DNA of 64,000 nucleotides. It comes from Plasmodium coatneyi (lineage: Eukaryota > Apicomplexa > Aconoidasida > Haemosporida > Plasmodiidae). Positions within the stretch are counted from its first letter, which is position 1; the number at the start of each line of letters is the position of its first letter. The position numbers and the translations under genes were made by a program. A model generated the notes under the pieces. It saw only the letters and a program-made list of their open reading frames with translations, was not told the DNA's origin and did no database searches. The stretch lies in assembly GCF_001680005.1 (NCBI RefSeq), contig NC_033566.1, positions 1,240,001 through 1,304,000 of the forward strand. Direction: 5' to 3'. This document shows, in pieces, positions 53,148 through 64,000 of this stretch.

Positions 53148-54593
53148 AATTTGATTATACAGGAAAGAAGACGTAAAGGGGGGTGCTTAACCCTGGAACG
53201 GAGACCATGCAATTTTGAGCAACTCCACAAGCATATATTACCATGCATCATGAGCTTTGTTATTTACATAACAGTACACATACATGTATAAGCACGTACT
53301 TAAATACGTACGTGCCATAATGGTACGAACGTTTCAACCACATGCGTATTTTTATCCCCCCTCTATACACAGACCGTGTGCACATGTTTTAAGCACCCAT
53401 GTGAGATGCGGGGGTGCGAGTATGTCAATTTTTTCGTCATGTGTATTCTTTTAATTTTTTTAAAGAGACGCACAATTATATATTAAAACTTTTTTTTTTT
53501 TTTTTAATTAACCTGTTGGTTACTTCGTGGGAGCGCACAGCGAGCAGGTGTAAAAGCCGAACTCGCCCACCACACGCGCATCATTTCTAGTGAACCCCCC
53601 AAAAGGGAAAGGAAGTGTGGGGGACATTTTAAGGGATCCATCCTGTTGGTGTAAAATTTACCGAGGCATATTCCATCTTCACTTTGGATAAAATTCAGGT
53701 ATGCCCCAAACGTCGCTCATCATAGGTGTACAAACGGCACACGCACATTTAAATTTTTTTTTTTTTTTCTGGAAATGTAGAGAAGGGTAAATTCTTCACA
53801 TGCGTGGTGGTGGCGCAGTGGTGACGTGACGGGTCTTCCCCATTTTATGTACCGTCGTAGCAGCGTGGGTAGAAAAAAAAAAAAAAAGTTGTGTCGACGC
53901 ATTTGAAGGAACTCCTGCCTGTACAGGATGAGAAGCATTCCTACCCTTTTCTCAACTGAACCATTAGGGTGATTAAATTTTTTTTTTTTTTTTTTTTTAA
54001 AACTGACAATAGAGGGCAATCAAGTTGTATAGGTGCATGGGCCTTTCTTTTGTGTATACTTCCTTTGGCTTCCTTTAGGATGGATGCTTTCTTGACCAAC
54101 CACGGGGGGGTAATATGTCAATGTGGGAGAGTTTATTCCAATGTGCCTGCTAACCATATGTGTTGTTCACCGTGAGAGGAGGATTATGAAGAGCAAGTCC
54201 AGGATGAAAATAACCCATGGGATATGCCCTCCTTTGGACTTCCTTTTTCCTTCGCATGACAATTTGGCCAGTTAAAGGAGGGGGAAGAGATTCCTCCGGT
54301 AAAGTATCCCTCACAAAAATGAAAAGGAATGTACACAGGGGGAAAAGTAGTGCATGCGTTACATTATGGTGAGGGAATCACATTATGGATAGCAGAGTTA
54401 GGAAACATCGACCATGTAGGAGGCTTACAAAAGGTGTGCTAACTCCAATGGGATGATTCGTCTTTTCGCTAAAGAGCGTAGGACATCCTCGCAAGTACGT
54501 TTGTTACGTTCGTAGTTGTTTTCGATTTGGGAGTTTTCCCCACGTAGGATACATTCCGCTGTTGTCCTGTTAAACCATTTGAGGAAGTTAAAA
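52993..54593. other. Intergenic spacer
   Basis: About 1.6 kb between two same-strand genes, with A/T runs at 53118-53145, 53491-53505, 53756-53769, 53873-53887 and 53978-53998. No credible exon is seen. In-frame codons upstream of the SUV3 Met (54516-54593) are open but lack ATG. Confidence 0.55.
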
Positions 54594-57311
54594 ATGTTGC
54601 AATGTCTTGTGTGGACTTGCCGGAAGGGGAGGGGGTTCATTCCCCATGGGAAGATTCGACTGATTGGAAGCTTCAATAGGGGGGGAGCAGCATCGACGTG
54701 TGTAAACCAGAACGAAGACAACGGGGCGGATCGGGTGACGTATCATGGGACGTTTTGCGCTATTGACCACGTGGCAACATACCCCCCTGAGCACCCCACC
54801 GCTGAAAAAATAACCGAAGATTACCTGAAGGCGCAACGGCTAATTCCCCTAAGCGAAAACGAACTGCAAAAAACAAGAAACGTCCTAATCAAGGTTGTAA
54901 CTGACCAGGAGATGCAACGCCAAGTTATGCGTTCGTGTAACATCCCCAGTTTTTTCCTGCAGGACAGTCATGTGCGAAACGATTTTTTGGAGCACCTCCG
55001 GGGGGATACATCACGAGCGTTCGAGGTGAGGAAGATTCTGCAGAACGAGGAGGAAGAACCGAAAGACGGGGAAACCAAAAGTGGGTCCATGAAGTATGCT
55101 AAACTGCTAGCCATTTTCCAGCAGTTCATAAAAAAGAATTACTACAAGCAGTGGATTTTTTATGAACATGTGAGGCGAATGTGCGACTTTAGCGAGTTAA
55201 GCGAACTGGTAAAAAAAAAAAAAAAAAAAAAAGCGAGGAAGCTACACTTGTATGTTGGACCAACGAACAGCGGAAAGACTTATGAAGCTTTCCAAAGTTT
55301 GTGTAAATCAAGTAATGGGTTGTATTGTGCGCCTTTAAGAATCCTAGCGTGGGAAATCCACAAAAAACTAATTAAACTGAATAAAGTCACCAGCTTATTA
55401 ACAGGCCAAGAATTAATTAAAAAAAAAAATGCAACACATACAGTTTGTACAGTCGAAATGACCCCCCTGGATAGACAATACGACTGCGTTGTGGTTGACG
55501 AAATTCAGATGCTTAACCATGACACGAGAGGATGTGCGTGGACAAATGTTCTTCTTAACCTGGACTGTGAAGAGATATACCTCTGTGGAAGTGAAAACAT
55601 AATCAGTTTGGTGAAAAAATTAGCAGACCTTTTAGAAGACCAGTTAATTATAAAGCGATTCGAACGGTTAACAAAATTGCATGTGCAGGAAAATACAGTG
55701 GAATGGGAAAAACTCAAGACGGGAGATTGCGTAATTACCTTCTCCAGAAATAGCATCATGTTGTTAAAGAATCGCCTGGAGCGGTTGAATAAGCGTGTTT
55801 TTGTAATTTATGGGAGTTTGCCCCCGGAATTGAAGCGCAGGCAGGTGGAGTTATTCAACCGATGCTGCACAGAGGAGGTAAACATAGGAGAAGTGGACAA
55901 AGCTGACACCGCAGAACTACCCCTCACCAGTGACAACAAAAAACAAACCATTTTAATCGCTACAGATGTGATAGGCATGGGGGTGAACATTAACATAAGA
56001 AGAATTATATTTTATTCTTTGCAAAAATTTGATGGAGATAAAATAAGAAATTTGTACGCTTCGGAGGTGTTACAGATAGCGGGCCGAGCTGGAAGATTTC
56101 ATCATGGGGTTAGAGAACCGATAACTGGTTACGTCACTTGTTTCCATGCGCATGATTTGAGCACTGTTAAAAGAATTTTCAGGAGCGAAAGTGATGCTTC
56201 GCTGGATGGAAAAGGGTTGGAGAATAGCCATTCAGAGGATTCCACTTTTACACACAATTGTGGTGAACACGTGAGGTCCCCTAACGAATTAAGAGGAAAT
56301 GATGAGGGGAGGTATTTAGACGGGGAGGGTAGTTCCGCTCAATTGGATGGACTACAACAGAATACCCACATTGTGGATCCCATTGTTCACCAAATAAAGG
56401 GAAAAAGCAACACCTGTACAAAGGCAGGCTTCTTTCCAGACTTTAACCTGATAAATAAATTGAAAAAAATGCTAGAGCATGAACACAAAGCAAAGGTAGA
56501 GCTGCATGAAATTATGAGCATACTGGTAGATTACGCAAAGCTTAATGAGGATTATTTTTTTTTAACGAAAAATTACAACCAAATGATAACCATAGCTAAA
56601 TTTTTAAAAGAAATAAATCTGGACAACGAAATTCTCTTTGTGTATACCCTTTCTCCGATAAATGTAAATGACGTTAATATGTTAACTACTCTGAGAACCT
56701 TTGCTTTATGTCATGAGCTGCTAAATTTTGTGGATTTTTTTGAGTGTATAAATCAACACATTGTGCCTACTACTACGGTGGGGGGGGTTGAAGAGTTAAG
56801 GGAGAGGCATAGTTACTCGGGTGCGCTCACGGATGGCTTACCTCTCCAAGGAGGTAACCTCGCCAGGAATGGAGGCACCCCGAATAGCGGCACCGCCTGG
56901 TCAGATCGTAAACAGGGTGAGGAAGAATTATCAAACTTCTTCTCCGATGGGGAGAGTTGTACCCACTCGAAGAAGCAACAGAGTGCAGTTGGCATTGACT
57001 TCCCCTTAGGCGCAACTCCATTCAGCGCCTCCCTGGAAGATTCCAACCATCCGAATGTGCCACTTGAGCAGTGTCTCAGCGTGCTGGAGGTTTACTATGA
57101 AATAATCGACCTGTACTGCTGGTTATATACAAAGTTCCCGAGCATTTATACAAGCATAGATTCAGTAAACGACGAAAAAAAAAAAGTCACCAACGCAATT
57201 ATAAGTGTGTTGGCACGGTCGTGTGAGGGGGAGGTGGTGAGCGTTAATGGGGGAACCGCTGCAGGGGGAACAGTAAAAGTAAAAGAGGTGCCCCTCCAAA
57301 GGGAGTTGTAA
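54594..57311 (+). CDS. SUV3: ATP-dependent RNA helicase SUV3, mitochondrial
   Basis: A single exon of 905 residues from the first ATG (54594); the frame extends upstream only to a TTG. The N-terminus MLQCLVWTCRKGRGFIPHGK, with Arg/Lys and few acids, suits a mitochondrial presequence. Helicase motifs of the SUV3 group are present: GPTNSGKT (Walker A) near 222-229, VVVDEIQML (DEIx box) near 300, ITFSRNS, TDVIGMGVNINIRRIIF, and QIAGRAGRF (motif VI) near 493-501. SUV3 unwinds RNA for mitochondrial RNA turnover with a 3' exonuclease. A run of Lys sits immediately before the Walker A strand, and long Ser/Asn/Gly-rich inserts separate the C-terminal domains, typical of Plasmodium. A C-terminal SUV3-type segment (IDLYCWLYTKFPSIY) is retained. 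Confidence 0.93.
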   Translation: MLQCLVWTCRKGRGFIPHGKIRLIGSFNRGGAASTCVNQNEDNGADRVTYHGTFCAIDHVATYPPEHPTAEKITEDYLKAQRLIPLSENELQKTRNVLIKVVTDQEMQRQVMRSCNIPSFFLQDSHVRNDFLEHLRGDTSRAFEVRKILQNEEEEPKDGETKSGSMKYAKLLAIFQQFIKKNYYKQWIFYEHVRRMCDFSELSELVKKKKKKKARKLHLYVGPTNSGKTYEAFQSLCKSSNGLYCAPLRILAWEIHKKLIKLNKVTSLLTGQELIKKKNATHTVCTVEMTPLDRQYDCVVVDEIQMLNHDTRGCAWTNVLLNLDCEEIYLCGSENIISLVKKLADLLEDQLIIKRFERLTKLHVQENTVEWEKLKTGDCVITFSRNSIMLLKNRLERLNKRVFVIYGSLPPELKRRQVELFNRCCTEEVNIGEVDKADTAELPLTSDNKKQTILIATDVIGMGVNINIRRIIFYSLQKFDGDKIRNLYASEVLQIAGRAGRFHHGVREPITGYVTCFHAHDLSTVKRIFRSESDASLDGKGLENSHSEDSTFTHNCGEHVRSPNELRGNDEGRYLDGEGSSAQLDGLQQNTHIVDPIVHQIKGKSNTCTKAGFFPDFNLINKLKKMLEHEHKAKVELHEIMSILVDYAKLNEDYFFLTKNYNQMITIAKFLKEINLDNEILFVYTLSPINVNDVNMLTTLRTFALCHELLNFVDFFECINQHIVPTTTVGGVEELRERHSYSGALTDGLPLQGGNLARNGGTPNSGTAWSDRKQGEEELSNFFSDGESCTHSKKQQSAVGIDFPLGATPFSASLEDSNHPNVPLEQCLSVLEVYYEIIDLYCWLYTKFPSIYTSIDSVNDEKKKVTNAIISVLARSCEGEVVSVNGGTAAGGTVKVKEVPLQREL

Positions 57312-57655
57312 ACGGGCTCACACTGCAAAACAGACCACGAAGATGGCTCCGCTGCAAGGATGTTGTGAAAAGGAGCTGCACTGCAAAAGATTCGTGAGCA
57401 CGCCTCCACAGCGATGGCGCTCTCTTAAAAATGTCGAATGTGTCTCCTTGAACATTTTTTTGTGACTTACATGAGGATTGCGTACTTTCTTACCGTTTGT
57501 AAATTGGTGCCTTCGCAGTGCACACAGTCTTCTACGCATTCTGCGAATTAAAAACTGGGCCCGTTCCTCGAAACGGTGCCTTTCTCGCAAAATTGCACTA
57601 ATCCCTGCAGAGGGCTCTCCTTCTTATCCAAACTGCTTCTTTTCCCCCGAAGCAC
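57312..57655. other. Convergent spacer between SUV3 and SF1
   Basis: Only about 340 bp separate the two stop codons, so the 3' UTRs must be short or overlap. No other feature is seen. Confidence 0.6.
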
Positions 57656-59753
57656 TCACGTAACATTTGCGCTGTCCTCATTGTTTACACCTTCCGATGG
57701 CAAGGGGGGCGGATTCGTGTCAGGTGCAGCTGCGTGCGCTAGCATATCTTCCGGGTAGCCCATGGGCATTTGCGGCCAACCTGTAAAAGGAGGGCATCAA
57801 AATTATGAAGTGCACGTAATAGTGTAAACAAATCAGACAGAATAAAATAAAATAAATAAAAGACCAACTTAATGAGAATAATGTGTGCTGTATAAATGCA
57901 CGCGCAAAATTCATCACGTAGGAGGTACTCTTACCCGGAAAGCCCTGCATGTAGAGTGGGTCCATGGGTAGCTGCTGGCCAGGAGGCATCTGCTGCCCAC
58001 CGGGGAAGGGCACAGAACCACCTGGTACCATACCGTTATTCATAAAAGGAAAATTAAAAAAATTGGGTAACATGGGGAGGGCACCATTTAAAGGAATATT
58101 ATTCGCATTTTGGTAATTCGAACCTGATGTATTAAAATTTTTGTTAGAATTTTTTTGAGAATTGCTTCTCCCACTTTTGAAGTGTGAGTCGTAAAAGTTG
58201 GATGATGTACTTGCACTCATTAGGTCATCTGCAAAAGCATTGCCATTCTGCCCCAGGGGGATAAGATTTGGGTTGTTTTTATTTTTGCTATTCATTGGAG
58301 GAGGCATAATCCCGTTATTAAAATTTTTGTTACTTTTACTACCCTTTCCACCTCTGCCCCCTCGGGGACCTTTTCCGCTTCCGATGGTGCCTGGAAAGAT
58401 GGTGCTCAGATCAGCGTAATTAGGTGTAGGGTTGCTAAATGAATCCATATGCATATCGCCTAACGAAGTGTGGCTGCCTCCTGGGGGAGGAAAGTCACCC
58501 GTTGCATTGGCTCCCGTAGCATAGATATTTTCATTTCCACTTTTGGTGATATCCTTATCGATGGAGTGGTCTCCGTTTTCTTTATCTGGATTCAGTTCGT
58601 TCATCATTTTTTGGTATTCCAAGTCGATTTTTATTTTTTCCGTCCTGGATGGTTGTCCATAGGGGTTGATCCCTCTGGGTTTATCATATGGTGGTGGTGG
58701 CGCGGTGGAAGGAGGTGCTGGGATATTTCCAACCGTGCCATTATCAGAGGAGGGGTCAAAATCCATGTTGCTATTATTTTGCTTTGCCAATTTGCAGTCA
58801 AGTGTTATGTGCCCATGGTCCCCACAGAGGGTACACTTAATTTCTGGTTTTTTGAAATTTTGGAGATTCATATTTTCTGGACACTCGAAAGTCATGTGCG
58901 AGGAGGAGTTACACATGGAACATCGTTGTACCTCTAACTGATTTATGTTAATACCATTCACAAGTGCCAGTTGTTCTAGTCCCTTCTTTTTATATTCATC
59001 GTGTAGTGGGTGGAAGGGATCCAATAAGGGGGTAATTAAACTGACGGCCTTCTCCACACATTCTTCATTGTCTGCAGATATGTGCACATGCTTAGGCATA
59101 TTAGCTTCAATTTCTGTTTGGTGATCCGTTTTTTTTCCTTCTTTGAGGGTACCCTTACCACGGATACTTATTTGTGCACCACTTTCTGCTTCTAACCTTT
59201 TATGGTTGCACCCTCGGGGGCCAATAATTAATCCCATAAAATTGTATTCAGGATATTTATCAATTGGTATTTCAATTTTTCTTACTTTTTTAATTGGTTT
59301 ATAATTTGGGGGGGCTACGAACCCATCCACATGTTTTAGAAGGTACTCTACCAACCTGTGGTATTCCTCGATCATGCAATTCCTTACCCTCGCTTCTCTT
59401 GTATTTATTCTACTTCCATTTTTATCGTAAATAGGAGGTGGAGATGGTGGTCGAATATCTGGATCCACATATTCTAGCTCCCCTTTATTTAGTTTCTTCG
59501 TCAATTCATCGTATCTCTGTTCGCGAAGAAACTGGTCCAGTTGGGAGGGAGTTAACCCTGGTGGTAAGTCCACAAAGGGGAGAGGTAAGTACGGCTTGGT
59601 TTCTTCTGGTCCCCATTTGCTTGGCACTACTTTGTTTTCTACGTTGGTACTTGCTGAGCTGTTCCCCCACCTGGACTTTTTTTTGGACGTTTCTTCGCTC
59701 AGCTTTTCCACGGGGGAGAGGTTGGCGAGGGCCACCAGCGGGTCGTAGTACAT
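57656..59753 (-). CDS. SF1: Splicing factor 1 / branchpoint-binding protein
   Basis: Two coding exons (59753-57935 and 57780-57656) give 647 residues. The protein has the family layout: a PPGLTPSQLDQFL segment near 65, RPPSPPPIYDKNGSRINTRE near 105, a KH-QUA2 domain with MGLIIGPRG near 167-175 and ISIRGKG, then two CCHC zinc knuckles (CSMCNSSSHMTFEC and CTLCGDHGHITLDC, about 278-320), and a Pro/Gly/Asn-rich tail. It recognises the intron branchpoint in early spliceosome assembly. The first exon-side ATG is 59753. Upstream, a TAG|AGGG acceptor at 59810-59809 and donor at 59880 (CCAA|GTAAGT) indicate a 71-bp intron whose 5' exon is open but has no ATG, so it is read as 5' UTR. The second coding exon replaces a hydrophobic read-through and ends NNEDSANVT. 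Confidence 0.92.
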
Positions 59754-61892
59754 GTTTGGCGGAATGGTGCGGAAGTGATCAAACGGTGTGACGGTCTGAC
59801 GTTCTCCCTCTACGAACAAAAAAGAAGCTCCCTTATGCTATGTATTGAGCTGCCACCCGTTCCCCGTCTCGGATACTTACTTGGGTAGTGTTTCCCTTTG
59901 ATGGGATATATATGAGCTTCTCCGCGATAGTGGAATGCCACGCTCACTTGGCTGACTGATTTTACGCACGCCCCAGTTGTACGTCCGTTTTGGTGGGCCA
60001 AAACGTTCTCCTGCGAATCTTCTCCGTCCAACCGCTCAAACACGAAGGTTTACGACGATCAGGCACATGGTTGGTCTTGCGATCCCCCCGCACAGTGTTC
60101 CCTCAGAAGGGTATATCTTACGATAATGCAAAGTGGCACTTGAGTCTCCCCAACTGAACTCCTACCAGCATACCATTTCGCTAAACCTTCTGTGTACGTC
60201 GCACATGGGCACGCAGGAACAATGTGGGAACATGAAGCTTTCCCGAAGTGGGTTTTTTCCCAACGAGGCTGTGGCACTCGCAGCGGAAGTGACAAGATTT
60301 GTCAGCGTGAACGCATAAGAGTATACAAGTAGGCATACACAAATGCGTACCTACAAATGTACAAGTATATATTTTCTGAGGAAAGGCAAAATATGCGCTT
60401 GAAAATTGGCTAGTACTTTTTTTTTTTTTTTTTTTTCTTTGTAGCCTTTGGCGGAAATTCCTCCTTTTGCTTAATTTAGCGGTTATTTTGCAATTTAATT
60501 ACGTGGCTCTGTTTTGTTCCTCTGCTATGAATGTATTATATGCTTTGTATGCATTATGCGATTTTTTTTTTTTTTTTTTTTTTGCCATTTTGAAGGGGAA
60601 AGTAAGGCGCAACATTGGACGGAACGTACAAAAAAAGGTTTGAAAAAAAAAAACGGAAGCGTATCGTATCTAGTGGGGGGCTATATAATCCATTTGGGCG
60701 CTCCCCATAACGGAGAAACAATAAATATATGCTATGCGTGAGGGAGACCTACATGAGGTACATGTAAATATTTTTTTTATGTTTGTACACGTGTATACAT
60801 GTTCTGTACTTACGCATGCCCTTTTTGTGGGTTACCAATTTTTATATTTTTCCTGCTCGCGTAACTTTTAATTGTTCATTTGCGGGGAAGGTATTTGCCC
60901 ACCCACCCCCTTATGCATCCCTTCTTTCGGCGCAACCGTCGCGTCATCCTAACGATAAAAAGAGAAGTATATTAGAAGGTCATGCGAATTATGATCAGAC
61001 GGGAAGGTATACGCAAGGGAAATATTAATATTTGCAGCAGAGTCCTTTTTTCTGCTTTATATAGGGTAAATCCAAAGGGGTGGCTCAAATGAGGGAATTA
61101 GCCAATGTGGAAATTTTGAAATGCGCTTCAATTCGTTTGGACTTTTTTTCTTTAAATGTCTGTTCAGTCTTTCGGCGCAAAGGACCCTTCCTCCGTTCAC
61201 ATGCATATTGGTCGTCATTTTTATCATTCTGCATGGCGCTTAACCCTCCTGCCGGGGGACCCCCAGAAGCGTTGCAAAGCGACGTTACAAGGTGATGTTC
61301 CTCTTAAACGTCAAACACAAAGGAACATCATCAGTATGTAAAGAAGAACAAACAAAAGGGTGGACGAATTGTTCCCCCTTCATTCTTCAATGCTCCAAAC
61401 ATATTTCATTCTTTTGTGTATTAAGACGGCACAAAGGTGTTCCCTAATTTGCTTCTTCCCTTTTTCGTTTGGCAAAAAAATGGAGATTCAATAATAACGA
61501 TATATATGTGGTCGTATTTTCCTTTTTTTTTTTTTTTTTCACGCGGTTATGTTTAACGGAGGCGCGTGTGTAACTTTTGGTTGCACAGAAATGTGGTCTG
61601 TAGCGAAGCGTGGGAAAAGAAAAAAAAAAATGACCTTGAAAAATGGCCTTCACAAATATCCGTAAAAAATGGGTGTGTAAAATGGGGGCGCGAAGTGGCA
61701 GCCAAAATTGCCACATCAAGTAGGAACACAGATGCACTGTGAAATGTGCTGCACCCTCACCTACATTTTTTAAAAAATATATTCTTCTAATTCTCTGCGT
61801 TGGATGTCAATTTTAAGCCCTCCTCTCCTCTACCAGGATCGTTCTCACAAAATGCTGTTCATTACAACCCTGTACTGCTTGATGGTTTGAAA
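59754..61892. other. Divergent spacer with SF1 5' UTR intron
   Basis: About 2.1 kb between SF1 (-) and SOD2 (+). The left end carries the SF1 leader and its 71-bp intron (59810-59880). T/A runs lie at 60418-60436, 60562-60583 and 61525-61540. No further gene is seen. Confidence 0.55.
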
Positions 61893-63985
61893 ATGGCTGC
61901 ATTTAAAGTTTTCTTTTTTTTTTGTTTTTTTTTTCTTCTTGAGCAAGGGATATTGAAAGGTTCTAAGAGAGGCCGCCCGTTGGCCATCACCGATTTGCTG
62001 CGCGCCCGTGTGTGTACGTTATTGCGTAGCAGCATTTACTCATGCGTTTGGTGAAGTATCGCTCCTTCAGTGCCTCTTTTCATCGCTGCTTCTTCCCCAC
62101 TTCATCTCCTTTTCCCTTTTGCTGCCCCACCACAGGCGCTCGGGGACTCAAAAGAGCCGACAAGCTGGGGTTCCTATCCTTCTTCGGCCGTCCATCTGAA
62201 GTGAAAAATGAATCCAAGTGTGCATCCAAAGTGGACGACATGCTGTATGACAGTTGGGGTGTCAAACCCCTGTGGGAGTCGAAACCGTTTTCCTTAATGA
62301 AGCTTCCATTCGTAATAGATGCATTATCACTCGTGCAAATAGTGATTACAAAAGTGACTGCAGTTACGCCTAAGGAGGCACCCGTATGTTCACTTGCTCA
62401 TATTACTCGTTGTACTCACTGCGCGTCACCCCCACCTACAAACAACTGCACACAACTATAAAACACTACCGTCCTTTCAGAGTCCCCAAAATATGTCTCC
62501 CTTCCTCAGTGAAGAATCGGTGAAATACCACTACAGCAAGCACCACGCCGCATATGTGAAGAACTTAAATAGTACTGAATGAGAGGCGACAAAATTGGCT
62601 TGTCTCCATTTGGAGGTGCATTAGTTACAACGGGACGTGCTTATTTTATAATCGCCTGATTGGACACTTCATTTTTCCTCCATTTTGAGTAGAATAATTC
62701 ACAATTCGTTCGTGTCCTACATTTCTCACCACTTTCGTTTTATCAATTTTTTTTTTTTAATCTCCTCTTCCAGGTTTAGCCGAACAGCATGGTGAACTGA
62801 GGAACCTCACTTTGGAAGGTCCGTCAGCGCGCTTTATGGGGACAGATGGGTGGCCCTTTAATTATATAAAAATATAAAATTATTTTTTTTCTTTTTTCTT
62901 TTTTCTTGCACCCCCCTCAGAGGTGATAGGAAGATACTCCGGGGCGATTTATAACAATGCAGGTAAGGCTGCATTGGGGTAGAGTGAAAGAATGGAATGC
63001 TTGTTTGGAAAATATTTCGACTGGCCATTCCTTTGTGCATTTATCCCTTTACACCATTCGACGTCAATGTACGTGCACATGGTGGTGACTGCTCCTTTAG
63101 TGTACACATCTCCTTCATGGCTTTCACCTCACCGTCAACTATTTGAACAGCCCAAATTTTTAACCACAACTTCTTTTGGTTGGGACTGAAGGAGCATGGA
63201 GGTGGGATGCCTTACGGAGAAATAAAGAACAAAATCGAAGAGTCCTTTACGACCTTTGAAAATTTTAAAGACGCCTTTTTGAAGGAAGCATCAGGTATTT
63301 TGCAGCTTCCACGTTGGTGCGGCAAATCAGCGCGAAACGTTCGTGTGGCAACTTATCCCCCATGGAACATTTGTGAGACACTCTTTCCTTTTTTTCACTT
63401 TCCTTGAAGGTCATTTTGGGAGTGGCTGGATATGGCTAATAATGAAGGACAAAAAGCTGATCATCTACCAAGGACACGACGCCGATAATCCGATAAAAAA
63501 TAACATTGGACACCCCATCTTAACGCTAGGTAAGGGCAACTGCAGTGAGGCGGCAAAGTTAAAGTGTCCATCGTAGCAGTCACCCACAAGTACATTCTTT
63601 AAAAAAGATCAACTCTACAGCAAAGCACAATTGTATATAAATTTGTGTTTGCTCGTATTGCATGGATACATTTTTTTTTTTTTTTTTTTTCCTATCTGTA
63701 GACGTTTGGGAGCATGCTTACTACGTGGATTACAAAAATGCCAGAGGGGACTACGTGAAAGGTGCGTAGGGGGCGAAAAAAAAAAAATCCACACATGCAG
63801 ATCTGTCATGTCTTTTTGTCTTTCTCCGATGTGTATTTAATAAAAAGTAGGCGAAATGGCCCGCTCACCCGTTTCGACAGCCCATTTCGCTTGCCCTGTT
63901 CGCCCGTCCACTCCCCCCACCCGCAGAATGGCTGAACAAAGTGAACTGGGATTTTGCCAACTACAACTTATCCGCATTAAATTAG
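61893..63985 (+). CDS. SOD2: Iron superoxide dismutase, SOD2 type (9 exons)
   Basis: Nine exons join in phase: 61893-61959, 62136-62311, 62481-62571, 62774-62818, 62921-62962, 63151-63294, 63410-63529, 63702-63761 and 63927-63985. They give 267 residues. The enzyme dismutates superoxide to H2O2 and O2. The metal ligands are visible: His98 (YHYSKHH), His146 (NHNFFW), Asp229 and His233 (DVWEHAYY). Gln142 in NNAAQIFNH is the iron-type marker. The N-terminus, MAAFKVFFFFCFFFLLEQGI followed by KGARGLKRADK, is a hydrophobic leader before a basic stretch, unlike cytosolic SOD1, so organelle targeting is expected (mitochondrion by homology; apicoplast also possible). Every junction is a GT..AG pair. 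Exon 1 rests on matching phase and a strong AAAG|GTTCTA donor, so the start is less certain than the rest. Confidence 0.92.
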
Positions 63986-64000
63986 CCAAAAGGGAAAAGT

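Noticed and set aside
54516..54593. Upstream extension of SUV3
   Set aside because: The frame opens at TTG; the first ATG is 54594 and gives a better targeting sequence.
55658..55680. tRNA B-box-like GATTCGAAC sequence
   Set aside because: Lies within the SUV3 coding sequence and lacks an A box or cloverleaf. No tRNA was found elsewhere by eye.
59810..60044. Coding exon 1 for SF1 with sequence FERLDGEDSQENV
   Set aside because: The frame has no ATG and an in-frame stop lies just upstream; treated as 5' UTR.
1..64000. CRISPR arrays, prophage, insertion sequences or transposons
   Set aside because: None seen; the window is a eukaryotic protozoan chromosome and the repeats found are simple sequence or coding tandem repeats.

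Overview
The window is nuclear DNA of a malaria parasite (Plasmodium), most likely of the vivax/knowlesi/cynomolgi group. It has moderate GC in coding regions and AT-rich spacers full of long poly(A)/poly(T) runs and TGTACATATA-type motifs. Proteins carry Asn/Lys/acidic low-complexity inserts, and short GT..AG introns have pyrimidine-rich acceptors. From memory, the gene order SOD2 - SF1 - SUV3 - TKL kinase - RNase H2A - hexokinase - three or four conserved unknowns - APC11 - SNF2 helicase - PIG-L matches part of P. falciparum chromosome 6 (around PF3D7_0623500 to PF3D7_0624800; the vivax-clade equivalent is chromosome 11). No search was run.

Layout, left to right. 1-2.3 kb: no gene seen. 2.3-6.7 kb (+): a nine-exon gene for a signal-peptide protein with Ser/Pro repeats. 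7.5-9.0 kb (+): PIG-L, the second enzyme of GPI synthesis, in six exons. 10.3-18.8 kb (-): a 2820-residue SNF2-family remodeller with several PHD-like fingers and a split helicase. 18.8-23.7 kb: a long non-coding spacer. 23.7-24.0 kb (-): APC11, the RING subunit of the anaphase-promoting complex. 25.1-25.5 kb (-): a possible 59-residue two-exon gene. 25.9-27.6 kb (+): a secreted or secretory-pathway protein broken by a frameshift in a 15-A run. 28.2-29.6 kb (-): a seven-exon gene for a 144-residue CPW-WPC-like protein. 31.0-33.1 kb (+): a SURP-domain (splicing-type) gene in seven exons, also with a poly(A) frameshift. 33.2-34.3 kb (-): an unknown two-exon gene. 36.3-37.8 kb (-): hexokinase. 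40.5-41.4 kb (-): RNase H2 subunit A. 41.4-47.0 kb: a long divergent spacer with short ORFs and GC-rich hairpins. 47.0-53.0 kb (+): a giant TKL-type kinase whose catalytic domain is split by about 890 residues. 54.6-57.3 kb (+): SUV3-type mitochondrial RNA helicase. 57.7-59.8 kb (-): splicing factor 1 / branchpoint-binding protein. 61.9-64.0 kb (+): an iron superoxide dismutase (SOD2 type) in nine exons.

The genes are housekeeping and regulatory and do not form one pathway. Themes are RNA processing (SF1, SURP protein, SUV3), genome and chromatin maintenance (SNF2, RNase H2A, APC11), glycolysis (hexokinase), GPI anchors (PIG-L) and redox defence (SOD2). Exon boundaries were worked out by hand from splice signals, phase consistency and protein continuity. 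Internal exons are therefore well supported, while first exons and starts are less certain.
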